Assembly: GCA_949128115.1 (NCBI GenBank)
Contig: OX421966.1
Span: 68,879,416 to 68,943,415, forward strand
Reading direction: 5' to 3'
Length of the DNA stretch: 64,000 nt
Source of the DNA: Anaspis maculata
Taxonomy: Eukaryota > Arthropoda > Insecta > Coleoptera > Scraptiidae
Both the position numbers and the translations under genes were made by a program. Positions 1 through 11,952 of the stretch are shown here, in pieces. Each line of letters starts with the position of its first letter. The stretch's first letter is position 1. The notes beneath the pieces were generated by a model. That model saw only the letters and a list, made by a program, of their open reading frames with translations. It did not search any database and had not been told where the DNA came from.

Positions 1-352
1 TTTCTCCTGAGTTATAGAGGTTCACCACGTGCCACAGCCGGAAAATCGCCATTTGAGTTAGTCTTAGGGCGAAACGTCAACGATTTTCTGCCAACAGTGC
101 CTGCCACGAATCACAGCCCAGACGCAAGGAGAAGAGACAGAGAGATGGAAGGAAAACAGAAAATCTACGCTGACAAGAGAAGAAAAACCGAAAATCACAA
201 ACTCAAGTTTGGGGACCTGGTGCTGTGTAAGCAGAGAAAAACATCAGGCCTGACTCCAGCATAATGATTCAAGACCATTCAGGATTGTGAAGACATCAGG
301 AGCAAGAATTGCCGCGAATAGAGAGGAAAGGACAATAGAAAGAAATGCTTAG
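1..352 (+). pseudogene. Ty3/gypsy integrase C-terminal remnant
   Basis: The first frame reads through an integrase tail of Ty3/gypsy type, with the motif SYRGSPRATAGKSPFELVLG followed by a basic stretch and KFGDLVLCKQ, the usual start of the C-terminal integrase domain. It stops at about 261-263. The family pattern resumes one frame later from about 272 (RPFRIVKTSGARIAA, then REERTIERNA) and ends in a TAG at 350-352, where relatives usually have a serine before FFK. The element therefore carries a frameshift and a stop. Its catalytic core lies outside the left edge, so only the tail is seen. In life such an enzyme joins retrotransposon cDNA to host DNA; this copy is dead. No LTR could be recognised downstream. 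Confidence 0.8.
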
Positions 353-2706
353 TTCTTCAAACTTTCTCCGTACAATCTTTTCCCGATGGTTCGATCCAGA
401 TGATGACTCTCAGATCCAGCATGTAAGCCAGATCACAGAGACGAGCTTCATAGCCGGAAGGTTGAAAAGCGAATTTGAGTCCCTCTACCAAAGAATCCCA
501 GGACCAAAAAGATCCTCTGTTGGCTCCAGAAATGCCAGCCAAGCTGATCCAATAGCGTAAGAACTTTGTTTTAAAGGGAAACAACTGACAAAGCAGCGAA
601 GCTCTCATAATAGCAGTTTACCTCATTTTGGGAGACGATGCTCCCTTAAATCTGCGTTTCTCATCTTGAGGCAAATTAGTACCTACACCTTGTACATTTT
701 CATTTTAAATATTACCACGATAGATTACGTAGATGAATTGATGAAGACGATCCAAAAGTATTTTGTTTTGTTTTGAAAAATAGGCCAATTTTCGACCGCG
801 ACACTTATTGCTTATTGAGCATTGTTGTGTTCAAGCTTTCATAAATAAGTTAATGATGGAACGTTCAGTACTGTAGTAACTATTCATTTCGAGTATTTAT
901 ATTTCCTCAACCCATGCCTGCCTCTTGTTTAGATTGCAGTAAGCACCTATCTAAACGTTGAAAAATAATAATCTCATACTTTTCCGTTCCGTTCGTAAAC
1001 CACAATAATTCCATTTCCACCTGTATAAATCTGAGCATAACGCACTATAAACAGGTACAAATTGTTCGTGTAACTTGATGTGCATTTTTAACCTAAGTAG
1101 GTAGGTATTTATCCCAACTACTCGAGACTATTTTACTTTTTCTTAGTTCCATCAGTATCTCGAAAGAAAAAGTTCCGCAACATAAACTTGATAATTTTGC
1201 GAATAATATGTTCTTGTAATCTTGTATGCTTATGCAGAAGAACCATAACCCAGAGGCTTTGCTCTAGTTAAATAATGTGCAATTTGCGCATAAATTAAGA
1301 GCGGCCAACGGATTTAATTGCCCGGTGTGCGCGCCGGAAAACTTCCCGTCAACATAAATTCTTTACAGTCTAGTTTTTGTTTGGCTTTCGAACACGAGAT
1401 GCACGACTCGAGCCTAAACTCTCAGGTTCAGGAAAAATAAATCAAAAATGTAAATTGTTTTCTTTCGCAGAAGATGAAATCTACTGATCGTGGTTCAAAT
1501 CTAAATCGTTTGACAATTTCAGAAGTGGGATCTGAATCGACCCTCTCAGAAATTGCCACCCAAAATATAGATTTCATTCGCTTTGACAATAATAAAGTAG
1601 AGCTCAAAGCTTGTCTTTTCTTGCTTCTCTGGTTCTTTATTATCATTTCTAATATACCTACTAATTCTGCGCCGCTTTTGTTGATTGTAGTTCGGACCTG
1701 GATTTTTCTCCTCTGAACAAGGTAAGAAAAGTTTCGAAATATGGTCACTTATTACGCTGAAATAATGTCATTAAAACATTTATGCCTTCGGCCAAAGTAC
1801 CTCTCTTTGCACTTGAGCAAAAAAGAAGAAACAAACGAGCCTTGTCACGCACAACTAACAGGGTGTTTCAAAACGCACCGTTTAAAATAATGAAATAGGT
1901 ATACCCACCATGCAGCGTGTTACAAAATGAAAAAGAAAAAACGTGATTAGATGCATTACACCGTAGCCTCCCAGAATCCTAACTTAATATGACAGAGCTA
2001 ACGAGAAAAAGTGACGTGGCATAATCAGCTGGGAACGAACCGCTTTAACTAACCAAAAAAAAAAACAACTACGCTCCTTTAAATTCAATCAATAACATGA
2101 TTGGTATTGGAGATAAAAATGCAACGTGATGCAACAACTGACAGCGAAAAACAGCAGCAGCAGCAGCAGAAGAATAAGACAAAGAATGATAAACAACAAC
2201 AAAAACAGAACAACAACGTTTATTTAAATTGTCGGCAGACCTGTTTCTTTCATATGCTCATGCCCACCTCCCGAGAGTCATGAGCCGTCATACACCTAGA
2301 TATGCCCGGCTCAATTTTCACGGTGCTTTTCCATTTATTATCATTATCATTATTATCGCGATGACCATTTATTACCCTCTCGAAGAGTGCCCCGGCGAGC
2401 GCGTCGTATATCATTATCAAACGGGCTATGATGTGATGCCTTTTGATGTTTCGTATGGCAGAGAGCTTATCGTTGTAATTACTAATTAGAGTCCGCAGAT
2501 GGCGCCTTGAGCTTTTCGTGGAATTTCCTGTTTATAATATAAAAGGCATTTTTCTTTATGATATCTCATAGTTAAATGAGAAAAGCTGGCATTCCTGTGA
2601 GTGTGCTCGTGTATACGGCTACGTATTATACGCAATTCGAAGAAATACTGGGAGAAGGAGAGGCGAAAATGAGCTTGCAAGGAATTCATATTCGTCGCAT
2701 TGCCAA
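353..2706. other. No gene recognised; scattered simple repeats
   Basis: Ordinary A+T-rich sequence with short ORFs that show no family motif. There is a CAG run at about 2151-2169 and an ATT/ATC-rich run at about 2337-2358. At 1858 a single CAGGGTGTTTCAAAACG end resembles the inverted-repeat ends found elsewhere in the window, but no partner end was found nearby. Confidence 0.5.
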
Positions 2707-3680
2707 TTGAACACACACCGCGTTAACGTAACGTTAAATTAACGTTTCGAACAGGTTGATAAAACGCTTCGCATTGAATTTCGAACGGTTGACAAATGGT
2801 CGCTCATGTTATCTTGCTGGATGGAATTTCAACGTTGCAGTACATTTTTACACCGAAATTTTGTCTAAGGCACCTGCTTGAGCAAGTGGATATAGCCGTA
2901 ACGTCACATAAACGTTAGACAATGGTTGCAATTTTGACGTTGATGGTAAACTAAAATGCAACGTTGTGGTTCGTTTCATTATTTTGTTCATTCAGCTTGA
3001 ACATTCAATACATATAGTGACCAATATATCATCGTTGTGTCAACGTCAAATAAACGTCAGACACCGTTTCAAACTTCAAAGTCGCAGCTACATGCATCAA
3101 CATTGAATAGATGAACGCTGGAAAACGGCAAATCTAAACGTCACAGAGTTTTTTCTGTCACTGAGTTGAGCCAACTGGATAATTGATTTTAGAGTGCCAC
3201 AGACGTTGATTGATTGATTGATTAATATTCGATTCTACAAGTGAAAATAGGCCCCTGGAAGTTTAATTAACAAGTACATCAATTTTTAACGTATTTTTGA
3301 AGGGAATTCTTGACGTCAGAGACATGTTGGGAGGACGTTGTAACTTGGTCTACTCGATTTTTGTCAAATGAGCAAAATAATATTTCACGCAGTTTTGAAG
3401 GCATTCTTGACGTCGAATGCACGTTGAATTAACGTTATTTGGTTCGGTTGGTACAATAGGTTTCGGGATAAAAATGTCGATCTTCAACAGATTCTATATT
3501 TTGAAAATCAGCTTTGAGGCAAACTGCAAAATTGTTGTCGTTTGTATTTAACGTTGAGAAAACGTTGCAAATACGTCATAGTTGTATGCGTTTCCACAAA
3601 TGCTAAGAAAATAGCGTGAGACGTTGTAAAAACATCACAAGTGAGTTGCTTTGATTCCACAAATGAAGGTTCTGCCGCTT
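2707..3680. repeat. AACGTT-word field
   Basis: The words AACGTT, AACGTC and GACGTC recur every few tens of bases through this kilobase, for example near 2726, 2833, 2913, 2961, 3045, 3312, 3423, 3434, 3551 and 3561. Spacing is irregular and no clean unit could be aligned by eye. There is an (ATTG)n run at about 3209-3222. The same words dominate 41290-42130, where a 326-bp tandem period is clear, so this is probably an older, more diverged relative. No coding potential was seen. Confidence 0.6.
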
Positions 3681-3855
3681 TTTACGGAGTTTTGGCATTC
3701 TGAAAGAGCTGTCAAAAGTAGCCGAGCTTCTCAGCTTATAGTAAAAAATGTACTTGATCTGGATTTGTGACTAAATAAAAGGTCTGGAATGTTTGATATC
3801 TGTACAGGGTGATCTCCCTGTACAGGGGGATGATTGATATTTGAATAAGACCATA

Positions 3856-3978
3856 CAGGGTGTTTATTTTTACACTTTCCACCCCAGATTTCTCCCTGCC
3901 AAATTTAAAAAAAAACGCCAGAACAGGTCGATTTGAAGGAGGTCGAACAGGTGAGGAAGTGTAAAAGTGATCACCCTG
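3856..3978. mobile_element. Short TIR element (MITE), CAGGGTG ends
   Basis: The left end reads CAGGGTGTTTATTTTTACAC. The right end is its approximate inverse (GTGTAAAAGTGATCACCCTG), giving a 123-bp element preceded by TA and followed by TT. The interior carries the word AACAGGTCGA, which recurs in the fold-back elements at 43.2-46.0 kb. It has no ORF, so it is non-autonomous. A TA target would suit Tc1/mariner-type mobilisation, but the right flank is not a clean TA. Confidence 0.55.
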
Positions 3979-4239
3979 TTTAACATCTTTTTAAGATATC
4001 AAATTACACATCTGGACTCGGAAGAAAAAGCCGCATCATTTCCAATATTTGAATACAAGGTGCCGGAAAAAATTGTTTTTTTTTAAACACCCCGTATACT
4101 ATGAGATACAAAAAAATTTGGTGTCCAAATTTGGATTCTACGGGGAAAATGGTTGGGAAAAATTTCTTCCCCCACCAATTTATTCCAATGGGAAAAATTC
4201 TAATTGGGGGGGGGGATCTCGGTGAATCACTCTGTACTT

Positions 4240-6574
4240 TGTTCAATTTGAAAAAACTGCATTGAGCTTTGGAAAAAGACTTGAGCTTCCTAAACTTTGG
4301 AGCTTTCGACTGAAAATGTTGAAAGTGAGGAAGCTCTTCTAGTAGAACAGCAACATTTCTGCGTAATTGCTCCGGAAGATTTTGAGCTTTTGAGCTTACA
4401 GCGAGAAAATTGGTACGTATTATTTGAAAAAATTGAGAGATGTGAGCTTCTCAGCAAAAAAGCTGTAGACTTTTCAAGTAGGTATACACGAGGGTATACA
4501 TGTTCAGAGCAATCAAAACAGATTGCTTGAGACTGAACAGTTTTTTATAGCTAGGCAAGCTGCTTTTGAGCTTTGGAAGATCCGAGAATTTCGACGCAAA
4601 AGCTTTGAAGCTGACCGCTTTGTTGAGTTGAAACCCCCAAGCTTTTGACCGTATCTTTCTGTTAAGACTGTCTCTAAAAAATAAAGCTTTCGCAGAAACA
4701 AAAACAGTTTGTAAGCTGCTAAAACTCAAAGCTTTTTTGTAGAACAAAAACATTGGAACTTTTAGGTATCGATATAAATTCAGGGTGAAAAAGCTTCGAA
4801 GGAACAGTTTTCAAATAGAACGGAGTAATTGAAAGTCTGAGCAGGTATACCTAACCTACATTGTCTGCAGGTTTGTATCGAGGTTTGTATGCTCGCCGAA
4901 ACAGCTTCAGGGCTCTGTAACAAATCACGCTGAAGCTTTCAAATATGGTTTGAGATGAAAAGCTCTCAAAATCAGAATCAAACTCCGTAGTGAAGCATGA
5001 TAATTTTAGTTCATTGTAGAAAATTTGAGTTTTGCGAAAAAACGGCTTTTGCAGTAACGGAAAGCTGCAAGAGCTGTTCGAGCTTTCCAGTTTATCAAAA
5101 AAAAAAACTTCCAGCAAAGAATTATTGCTTACTGTTTTCTTATTTTTCTAAGTTCACTCTTCGCAAACTGCGTTTAAAGCTTTGAAAAATCAGAACTTTT
5201 CAGGAAAAAAATTGAAGTTTACGAAAAAGTTACGACAAAAAGTGCTTGTGGAATTTTTGATCTTTCAAATAAAAGTTGACCATTTTTTCTGAATAATTTG
5301 AGCTTTACGCGCCGGGGGAAAGCTTTGGAGCCTCCAGGTACCTTTTTTTACGAGTTTTTGGAGGGACAAAAATTCGGAAATTAGAAGAGTACTTGCAAGC
5401 CACAAAGCTTCTCAAAACCTCTGATTGTGAAAGTTTGAAACCGATCTGTTTTGAACAAGATTTGAAAAATCCAAAACTTTATCAATTTTTATTTTATACC
5501 GATTTTTGAGCTTTCACGAACTTGTAAGCATTGAAAGATCCGTGTTTTCCGTAAAATGAATTGGAGACTTTGCGGCTAATAATTACAAACTGTTTTCGAG
5601 CTTTTTGCCTCCCAGAAAAACAATGGACGAACTTATAACCGAGGAGCATTTTTATTAATCCGTGTGCATGAACCGCTTTGAAGCTTCCATGAATCGAAGC
5701 TTCCCGAGGAAAGCTCGATTTTCTAGGTGCTGTTGATAACCATGTGGAAAAGCTTCAGGATAAAATCACCTATTTGAACAACTTTGTCGACAGAAGCAAT
5801 ATTTAATTTTTGATGAATATCTGAGTCTGGCATATCAAAATGGAGCTTTTGCATTCTGAAGAAGCTGTGCAAATCAGCCGAGCTTTCCAGCTTTCGGTAA
5901 AAAGTGAACTTAGTCAAAAATTTTGACTAAAGAAGGGCCTGGAGTGTGTTACTTCCTCTGGTTCATAGTTTTGAAACTGCCTTGAGCTTTGGAAAGAAAC
6001 TTGAGCTTTCCAGTCCTTGAATCTTTCACCTGAAGATGTTCAAACTAAGGAAGCTCTCTCAGTACAACAGCAATTTTCAAAATGCTCTTGCTAGAAAATA
6101 AATGGCGTAATTTTATATTGTCTAGGATTTAATCTGTCAAAAAAAGGAGCTTTTTTCATGCTGCGCAATGCTGCGAAAGCTTTGGAGCAAAACTTGAACT
6201 TTTCAATCTTAGAAGCTCTCAACTAAAGATGTCCAATGTGAGAAAGCTCTTTCCAAGGAATTCAAATGATCAAATGCTCTGGTAGGGAAAGCATAATTTT
6301 GTATTTGCTTCGGATTAAACCTGTTGAGAAAAGCGAAGCTGAAGCTTTCAGAGCTGTTGAGCTTATAGAGGGAAAATTGCTTGTTAGGAAACTATAACTA
6401 AATAGTTCGAATTTGCGGCTGAAAAAGCTTGAAAGCTTCAGCTTTCCGATAGTTTGATTTGAACTAATAACTGTCTCGGGCTATGAAAATATGAGCTTTT
6501 GACGAGAAACTCGGTGAAAAAACTGTGGAGCTTTAAAATATTTATGTTCAAAGTAAAGCAGTGCTTAAAACAGG
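4240..6574. repeat. Degenerate AGCTTT array, part 1
   Basis: The words GAGCTTT, AAGCTTT and AGCTTTGGAGCTT occur every 20-50 bases. Longer blocks recur far apart: the block at about 4250 (TTGAGCTTTGGAAAAAGACT) returns near 5970 and 9095. The block at about 4553 (CAAGCTGC, then TTTGAGCTTTGGA) returns near 6787 and 9523. The block at about 5015 returns near 7270. This is a higher-order repeat on top of a short core motif. Reading frames are short and appear only because the unit is poor in stops. No gene is supported. Confidence 0.65.
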
Positions 6575-6587
6575 AAAATAATATGTA

Positions 6588-6767
6588 GTTTGTTCTTCTC
6601 CTTATCGGCATTTTCTTATGCCATAGGAGTTGCTGCATATTTATTGAAGTAAGTGAAAAATCCGCTTACACAGCACAACACCCATCAGACCTGCTGCCCA
6701 GGAATCGAACCCGGGACCTCCGCTTGCCGAGCGAACACGCCGTTCGCTCGACTAGCGGGCCGTCTGA
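6588..6767 (-). mobile_element. tRNA-derived SINE with 13-bp target duplication
   Basis: The 180-bp insertion interrupts the AGCTTT array and is flanked by a perfect direct repeat, AAAATAATATGTA, at 6575-6587 and 6768-6780. On the minus strand the head reads GGCCCGCTAGTCGAGCGAAC, with a tRNA-like A box. A self-complementary anticodon-arm-like segment (AGCGAAC, loop, GTTCGCT) follows, then a B box in CCCGGGTTCGATTCCTGGG, whose ends pair as a T-arm. The acceptor halves do not pair well, so this is a Pol III promoter head of a SINE rather than a working tRNA gene. The remaining ~90 bp is an unrecognised body. LINE machinery would have supplied mobilisation. Confidence 0.8.
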
Positions 6768-6780
6768 AAAATAATATGTA

Positions 6781-9780
6781 TATTCAGACAAGCTGCATTT
6801 GAGCTTTGGATGATCCGAGCATTTTGATTCAAAAGCTGTGGAGCTGACCTTTCTGTTGGGCTTTGAAATCCCCATGAGTTTTCCGATGAGCTGTTCACCG
6901 TAAATTCATATTCAAACTGCCTTTATCAAAACTGAGCTTTTGCAGAAACAAGAACGGCTTCTTAGCTGTTGAACCACAGAGCTTTTTGAAGAAGCTTTGG
7001 AGCTTGTAAATATATAGCTTCAGGTGAAAAGGCTTGAAAGGGACAGCTTTAATACAAGGGAACGAATAGCTTTTTTCGAATTCAACAAGAGCTTGTGAAC
7101 TTTTACTCACAATATAGTTCGCAACCTACCTTACTTCGAGCTCCAAATTGAAGATTCTCACCGGAAAAGCTTTGAAGCTTCATAACGAATTGAAACTTCC
7201 AAGTATCAACGTTTGGGACGAAAAGCTCTAAAAATCAAAATCAAAGTCAGTAAAGTCTGATTTTATTTCATCGTAGAAAATTCTTGTCTTGCCAAAAATA
7301 GCTTTTACAGTAATCGAAAGCCTGGAAAGCTGCTCGCGCTTTTGAGCTTTCCAAGGAAAAATGAAACTGTCAACAACAAAAAACTGCTGGACGCTTTCTT
7401 CTTTTCCATAGTTCGATCTTCGCAAATTGCATTTGGAGCCTCCAAAAATCAGAGCATTTCGGAAAACGGAAAAGACCGTGAAATCTTCTACTCCCAAATA
7501 GACTTTGATCACTTTTCTTGATAATTTGAGCTTCACGCGCGGCGAAATGGCTTTGGAGCTTTCAAGTACCTATATATTTTATACAACTACGCGAAGTATA
7601 AAAAAGCTCTCCGACTACAATAGTCAAGCGCAGTTTACGTGTACCCAGCTCTTTTGTTGTGTAGCTTTATTCTAAGAAAACCGAGCTTTTGTTTTAAATC
7701 TGAGCTTTTGAGCTTCCAAAACTCAGAACTAAATCTGCCACAAAACGTGCACATGAATATATTACTTATACCTTACCACATAGCATCAGACCGCTCTTGA
7801 GCTTCAAAAACTCTGAGCTTTTTGGAGAAAGGGCTTCGCAGCTTATGAGTATTGGATCTCGAGCTGAATGAGAATATTTCTGAGCCCTATCTCACTAGTC
7901 TACAGGCAAGCGAAGCTAGAAATAAAGCTGTTGCAATAATGGAGGAAGCAAGCGTATCTTGAGCTTTCAGAGAAAAATATTCAATTTGCAGTGAAAACCG
8001 CTTGAATTTCACGAATTTTTCAAATATGAGCTTGATAAACTGCTTCCAATTCCCCAAAAATCTGTGCTTTCGACAAGGAACCTCCGAAGCTTTCAAGTGG
8101 TGATGTTCGGAGCAAAATGGCTTCCAGAGCCTTAGTACGACGCAGTTAAGTGCAACTTTGTTATTATTGTTGAAGATTCTGATTCAGCTCTAAATAAAAG
8201 ATTCTGCAATTTTCAAAGGCCGCGAAAGCTTTCCAGCTTTCGGGCTTTTGAAGAAATAGATCAAATTGTGATTAGGTGTAGTAAAAAGTGCTTCAGAGTT
8301 TCAAAATCTAGTATTTGAATAAAAGCACCACTTCTGAGCTTATGTTAAGCTGAGAGCTTTCCGAGAAAACTTCAAAGCTTTCGATATTTTCCTCCAACTA
8401 GAAAGCTTCGAGAAAAAAACGGCTACAATCAAGCTTTCGCCTGGAAAAGCATACTATTATCAATGTTGAATATTCGAGTTTTTGTGAGAAACAGAGCCTT
8501 TGCAGTTTTCTTACTAAAACGCTGTGAAAGTTGGCCAAGCTTTCGAGCTTTCATAATAAAAAAATGAGCTACCTAGGCGTCAAAAAACTGCATAAAATGT
8601 TCGACTTTCTGATTATTGTTTTCGAAATTAGTGTTAGTGCTTCAAAAACTCACAGCTTTTTGGGAAACTAAGCATTAAAAATTTCATCATACTTGAAAGC
8701 CACGAAGCTTTCCAAAACCTCCGATTTTGAGAGTCTAAAAGCAATTTGTGCTGAATCAAGCAATTTGTCGCGATAAGCTCGATTTTTTTTGTTTCGAAAG
8801 CTCACAGATTCACAATATATGCATCACCAATCACTATAATTATCATGACTTAGAAGCCTCCGAAGACTTTCCATCGAAAAGCTCTAAGCCTTATTCTTGA
8901 TAAGCCATAAAGCTTTTTTATTCAAAAGCAGGAGATATTTACATTGTTTGCGGACTATACAAGGTCTCTCAGGGATAGCTCGCATGATTTACAGGGTAGA
9001 ATCCGTAGGCCATTTTAAAGTAGGTGGGTACTTATGATTTTTTCTTCGAAATTTGACCTTTTTTCCTGTTTTTTTGCAATTCAATTTGAACAAACTGCCT
9101 TGAGCTTTAGAAAAAAAACTTGCGAGCTTTCTAATCTTTGGAGCTTTCAACTTGAGCTGCTCAAAGTCAAAAAGGCCCTTTCAATAGATAATCCACATTC
9201 AAATACTGTGGAATTAGGAAGACATAATATTAGTCGATAATTTGAACTTGTTTGGATAAACGGAGCTTTTGCCATGCTGCGCAATGCTGTGAAACCTTTC
9301 AGAGCTTTTGAGCTTTCAAAGAGAAAATTGCTGTTCTTTGAAAAATCTTCGATTCATATTTGCGACTAAAAAGCTTGAAATGTTTGACTTCCAGCAGTTT
9401 GATTTGAACAAACCCTCTCGCGCTATGAAAATATGAACTTTTTGGTGGAAAACTCAAGCTGTGGAGCTTTTAAATATTCACTTTCAAAATAAAACAGACT
9501 TGCAACATTAACAAAATCTATATTCAAACAAGCTGCATTTAAGCTTCGAAAGATCCCAGCGTTTCGTCGCAAAAGCTTTGGAGCTGACCGCTTTGTTTTT
9601 GCACTGAGCTTTTTAACGAGCTTCTTACCGTGAATTTTTATCCAGACTGTCTAGATAAAAGCCACTTGTAAGCTGATAAAACTCGAAACTTCTTCAAGAA
9701 AAAGCTTTGAAACTTGTGAGTATTTTCATCAAATTTTAGGTGAAAAAGGTTGCCCGATGAGGCTTGAGGTCAATAGCTAC
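6781..9780. repeat. Degenerate AGCTTT array, part 2
   Basis: Continuation of the array beyond the SINE. Blocks from part 1 reappear, for example CAAGCTGCATTTGAGCTTTG at about 6785 and a related block at about 9525. The array fades near 9780, where AGCTTT words stop and ordinary sequence begins. Spacing between equivalent blocks is about 2.0-2.1 kb for the first pair once the SINE is subtracted and about 2.7 kb for the next, so units have gained or lost segments. Confidence 0.65.
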
Positions 9781-10439
9781 GAAACAAAGTGTTGCACGTC
9801 AATAGAAGGACAATGATTCAGACAACTTGCCGCAGACAGAGATCATTTCAATCCACCGAGGTGAAATACCAATCATTTCAGCCGGTGTTCTTATCACAAC
9901 TAGATCAAAGTGAATCTTCTTGCCCGCGTCAGGTTGACACAAGCAGGAACTCGACATAGGTCTGGAAACAATCGGCATTTCTCTGACATAAATTGGGGAC
10001 CACGTCCGCGCCACGACCTCTGCAACCTCTGGGGGATTTATGCCTCAAACCGATTATTTGTGCAGCCGCATCATTTCGGACACCAAACAGCAAATAAAGC
10101 TGAATTTCTATTTCCTTTCTTGCTGCCACAAACTTTTTTGAATTTTTCCAACTGGACAGTAATAAATCGTATTATGTAATTTTGTACAAGACTCTCATTA
10201 ACATTTTTCACCGTTGTACAATTATTACCGTTGATGTGTTGTTTTTCGTTTACTTAATTGTGGTTTTCTTTCGTTCATTAATGTTGATTTCCTTTTATAA
10301 AAATGTTTAATTGGTAATCTATTGATTGTGTTTGCTTTATCTGTGTTTGTAATAGAAATTGTCCTCGCATAAAATCTGGCTGAACAAATCATGTGTGTAA
10401 CTTACGACCACCCAGCCAGCGGCTACGGGTATAGAACAC
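9781..10439. other. No gene recognised
   Basis: Overlapping open frames of 66-89 residues occur on both strands at 9799-10179. None carries a recognisable motif and they overlap one another, so none is called. The remainder is T-rich unique sequence. Confidence 0.4.
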
Positions 10440-10994
10440 ATGTTTTTTGACGTAAGTTTTAAAGAAGACTCGGGTCCTGAATGCCTGTTGAACGGAGCCT
10501 TGGACGGAACAGCTTGGATTCCGAATCGATGTCAGTCTGCTAAACTGAACCTAATCTTATTACTCAACTACCTAACAACTAACAACTCTAAAGAATCCAT
10601 CAGAGTTTTTAGACTGCAGAAGAGATGTGTTAGGAACGTGTTGCGACTCCCTTACCAGGAAAGCTGCAGAATACACTTCACCCAAAAGGGTATACTTACC
10701 CTCCCAAGTATTTATATATACGAGTGTGTGTTGTTTGTCAAACGAAATATGGACCTTTTCGGTAATGTTGGTCATGGTCACGATACGCGAAATAGACAAG
10801 ATTTATCTTGCGACAAATACAACTTCAGCTTTCTCCAGAAAAACGTGGAATTTATGACAACAAAAATCTTTAATAAGTTTTCTTTAGAGCTGCGCAGTCT
10901 CCCTATGAGACGGCTTCGGGTTTCTCTCCATGCCATATTAGTTCGGAAGGCCTACTATGACCTCGATGAATTTTTTTCTGACGAGGATATATAA
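10440..10994 (+). pseudogene. C-terminal end of a jockey-type non-LTR retrotransposon ORF2
   Basis: The open frame runs 184 residues to a normal stop. From about residue 50 it matches the C-terminal tail that follows reverse transcriptase in jockey-superfamily LINEs: FRLQKRCVRNVLRLPYQESC, then GILTLPSIYIYECVLFVKRN, then a His-rich TRN segment (GHDTRNRQDL), a KIFNKF block and a final AYYDLDEFF. The catalytic part is absent, so this is a 5'-truncated copy, as usual for target-primed reverse transcription. The first ~50 residues do not look like the element and probably belong to flanking DNA read in frame. The part that is present keeps its frame, which suggests a fairly young insertion. Confidence 0.8.
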
Positions 10995-11213
10995 AATTTG
11001 GAATCTGTTGTAATGTTGTATATATTTTGTTGAAAATTTCATGTAATGTTTTTATTTTTTTGTACAAATTATTTTCTATATATTTCTGTATATTTTGTGA
11101 TTATTTTATATCTTATTATCTTTATTTTTTAGTCATGACGCGTTCTACGCCTTACAGGCAAAACATGTACATTATTTTTTTTGTACTGAACAAATAAAAT
11201 ATTATCTATCTAT
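10585..11213 (+). mobile_element. 5'-truncated LINE insertion with 3' UTR
   Basis: The insertion covers the ORF2 tail, a T-rich 3' UTR of about 200 bp, an AATAAA at 11193-11198 and a terminal TATC/ATCT run (11203-11213) where many jockey-like LINEs end. The left boundary is approximate, placed where similarity to the ORF2 tail begins. No target duplication was recognised. Confidence 0.65.
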
Positions 11214-11261
11214 CCAGGTACTTGAGCTTCGGGGTGAACCTTTTCAAGCCATCCGCATCCG

Positions 11262-11690
11262 TCTATTTTTGACTATCTTATAGATTTCGTAGTTTGGCCC
11301 AGGGTGTGAATTGTTGCCGTAGAAAACTTCGCGACGCGGTGTGATGCGACCAAAGTTCAAGAAAGTCGGCGAGAATCCCGTCACCTCCGTTGCGTATGGC
11401 GCATATCATGTGGGGTAAGAACGGGTCCCACTTCCGGTGGTTATCTTTGATGTGGGACCTAATGGCAGTTTCGATCGTACCATTGTACCTCTCAACGGGG
11501 TTCACCTGCGGGTAGTATTTGGCGTGTATCTGATCTTCTGTATCCTATCCTTATATCCTGTATCCACCACTACAGGATAACAAAAACCCGGCGAACTTTT
11601 TGGCAGAGGACGATTTCGCATGGAAGATTGAAGAGTTCTGAACCTATATTTCCTGGACCCTTTTCTACTACCGCAGGAAAGCAATAAACA
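11262..11690 (-). pseudogene. Ty3/gypsy integrase core fragment, frameshifted
   Basis: Read on the minus strand, one frame gives SSAKKFAGFLLS, which resembles the segment after the second catalytic Asp. Next comes AKYYPQVNPVERYNGTIE, the region around the catalytic Glu, and then AIRSHIKDNHRKWDPFLPHM. A further frame change is needed for ATEVTGFSPTFLNFGR and PNYEIYKIVKN. At least two frameshifts separate these pieces. The fragment has neither the zinc-binding N-terminus nor the C-terminal domain, and no reverse transcriptase or LTR lies next to it. It is more decayed than the gypsy element at 31.4-34.9 kb and from a different lineage by its motif wording. Confidence 0.75.
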
Positions 11691-11910
11691 TCCTCACGCG
11701 ATGAGGACGATTATTTCGTACGATAAGTTGCGGTCAAATGTAGGCGCTGTTCGACGCATTACACCTCGCACGTTACAAACAACAACAATTATTATTATTC
11801 TGCGTGCGTATGGTAGCAACAGCTCCTTGATTAAGGATAACCACCTATACGGATGCTAATGGTTCGCACTTTCCCTTCGAACTTTTCTTCTCGAATCAGA
11901 GTGCGCTTCC

Positions 11911-11952
11911 ATCATCATCACCGTCATCATCATCATCATCATCATCACCATC
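11911..11952. repeat. ATC trinucleotide microsatellite
   Basis: A run of CATCATCAC and TCATCATCAT units, interrupted by two CCG/CCA changes. No coding context. Confidence 0.85.

Noticed and set aside
6680..6762. Functional tRNA gene on the minus strand
   Set aside because: T-arm and B box are good but the acceptor halves do not pair, and the segment is bounded by a SINE-type target duplication.
9799..10179. Protein gene on either strand
   Set aside because: Frames of similar length overlap on both strands and none has a known motif.
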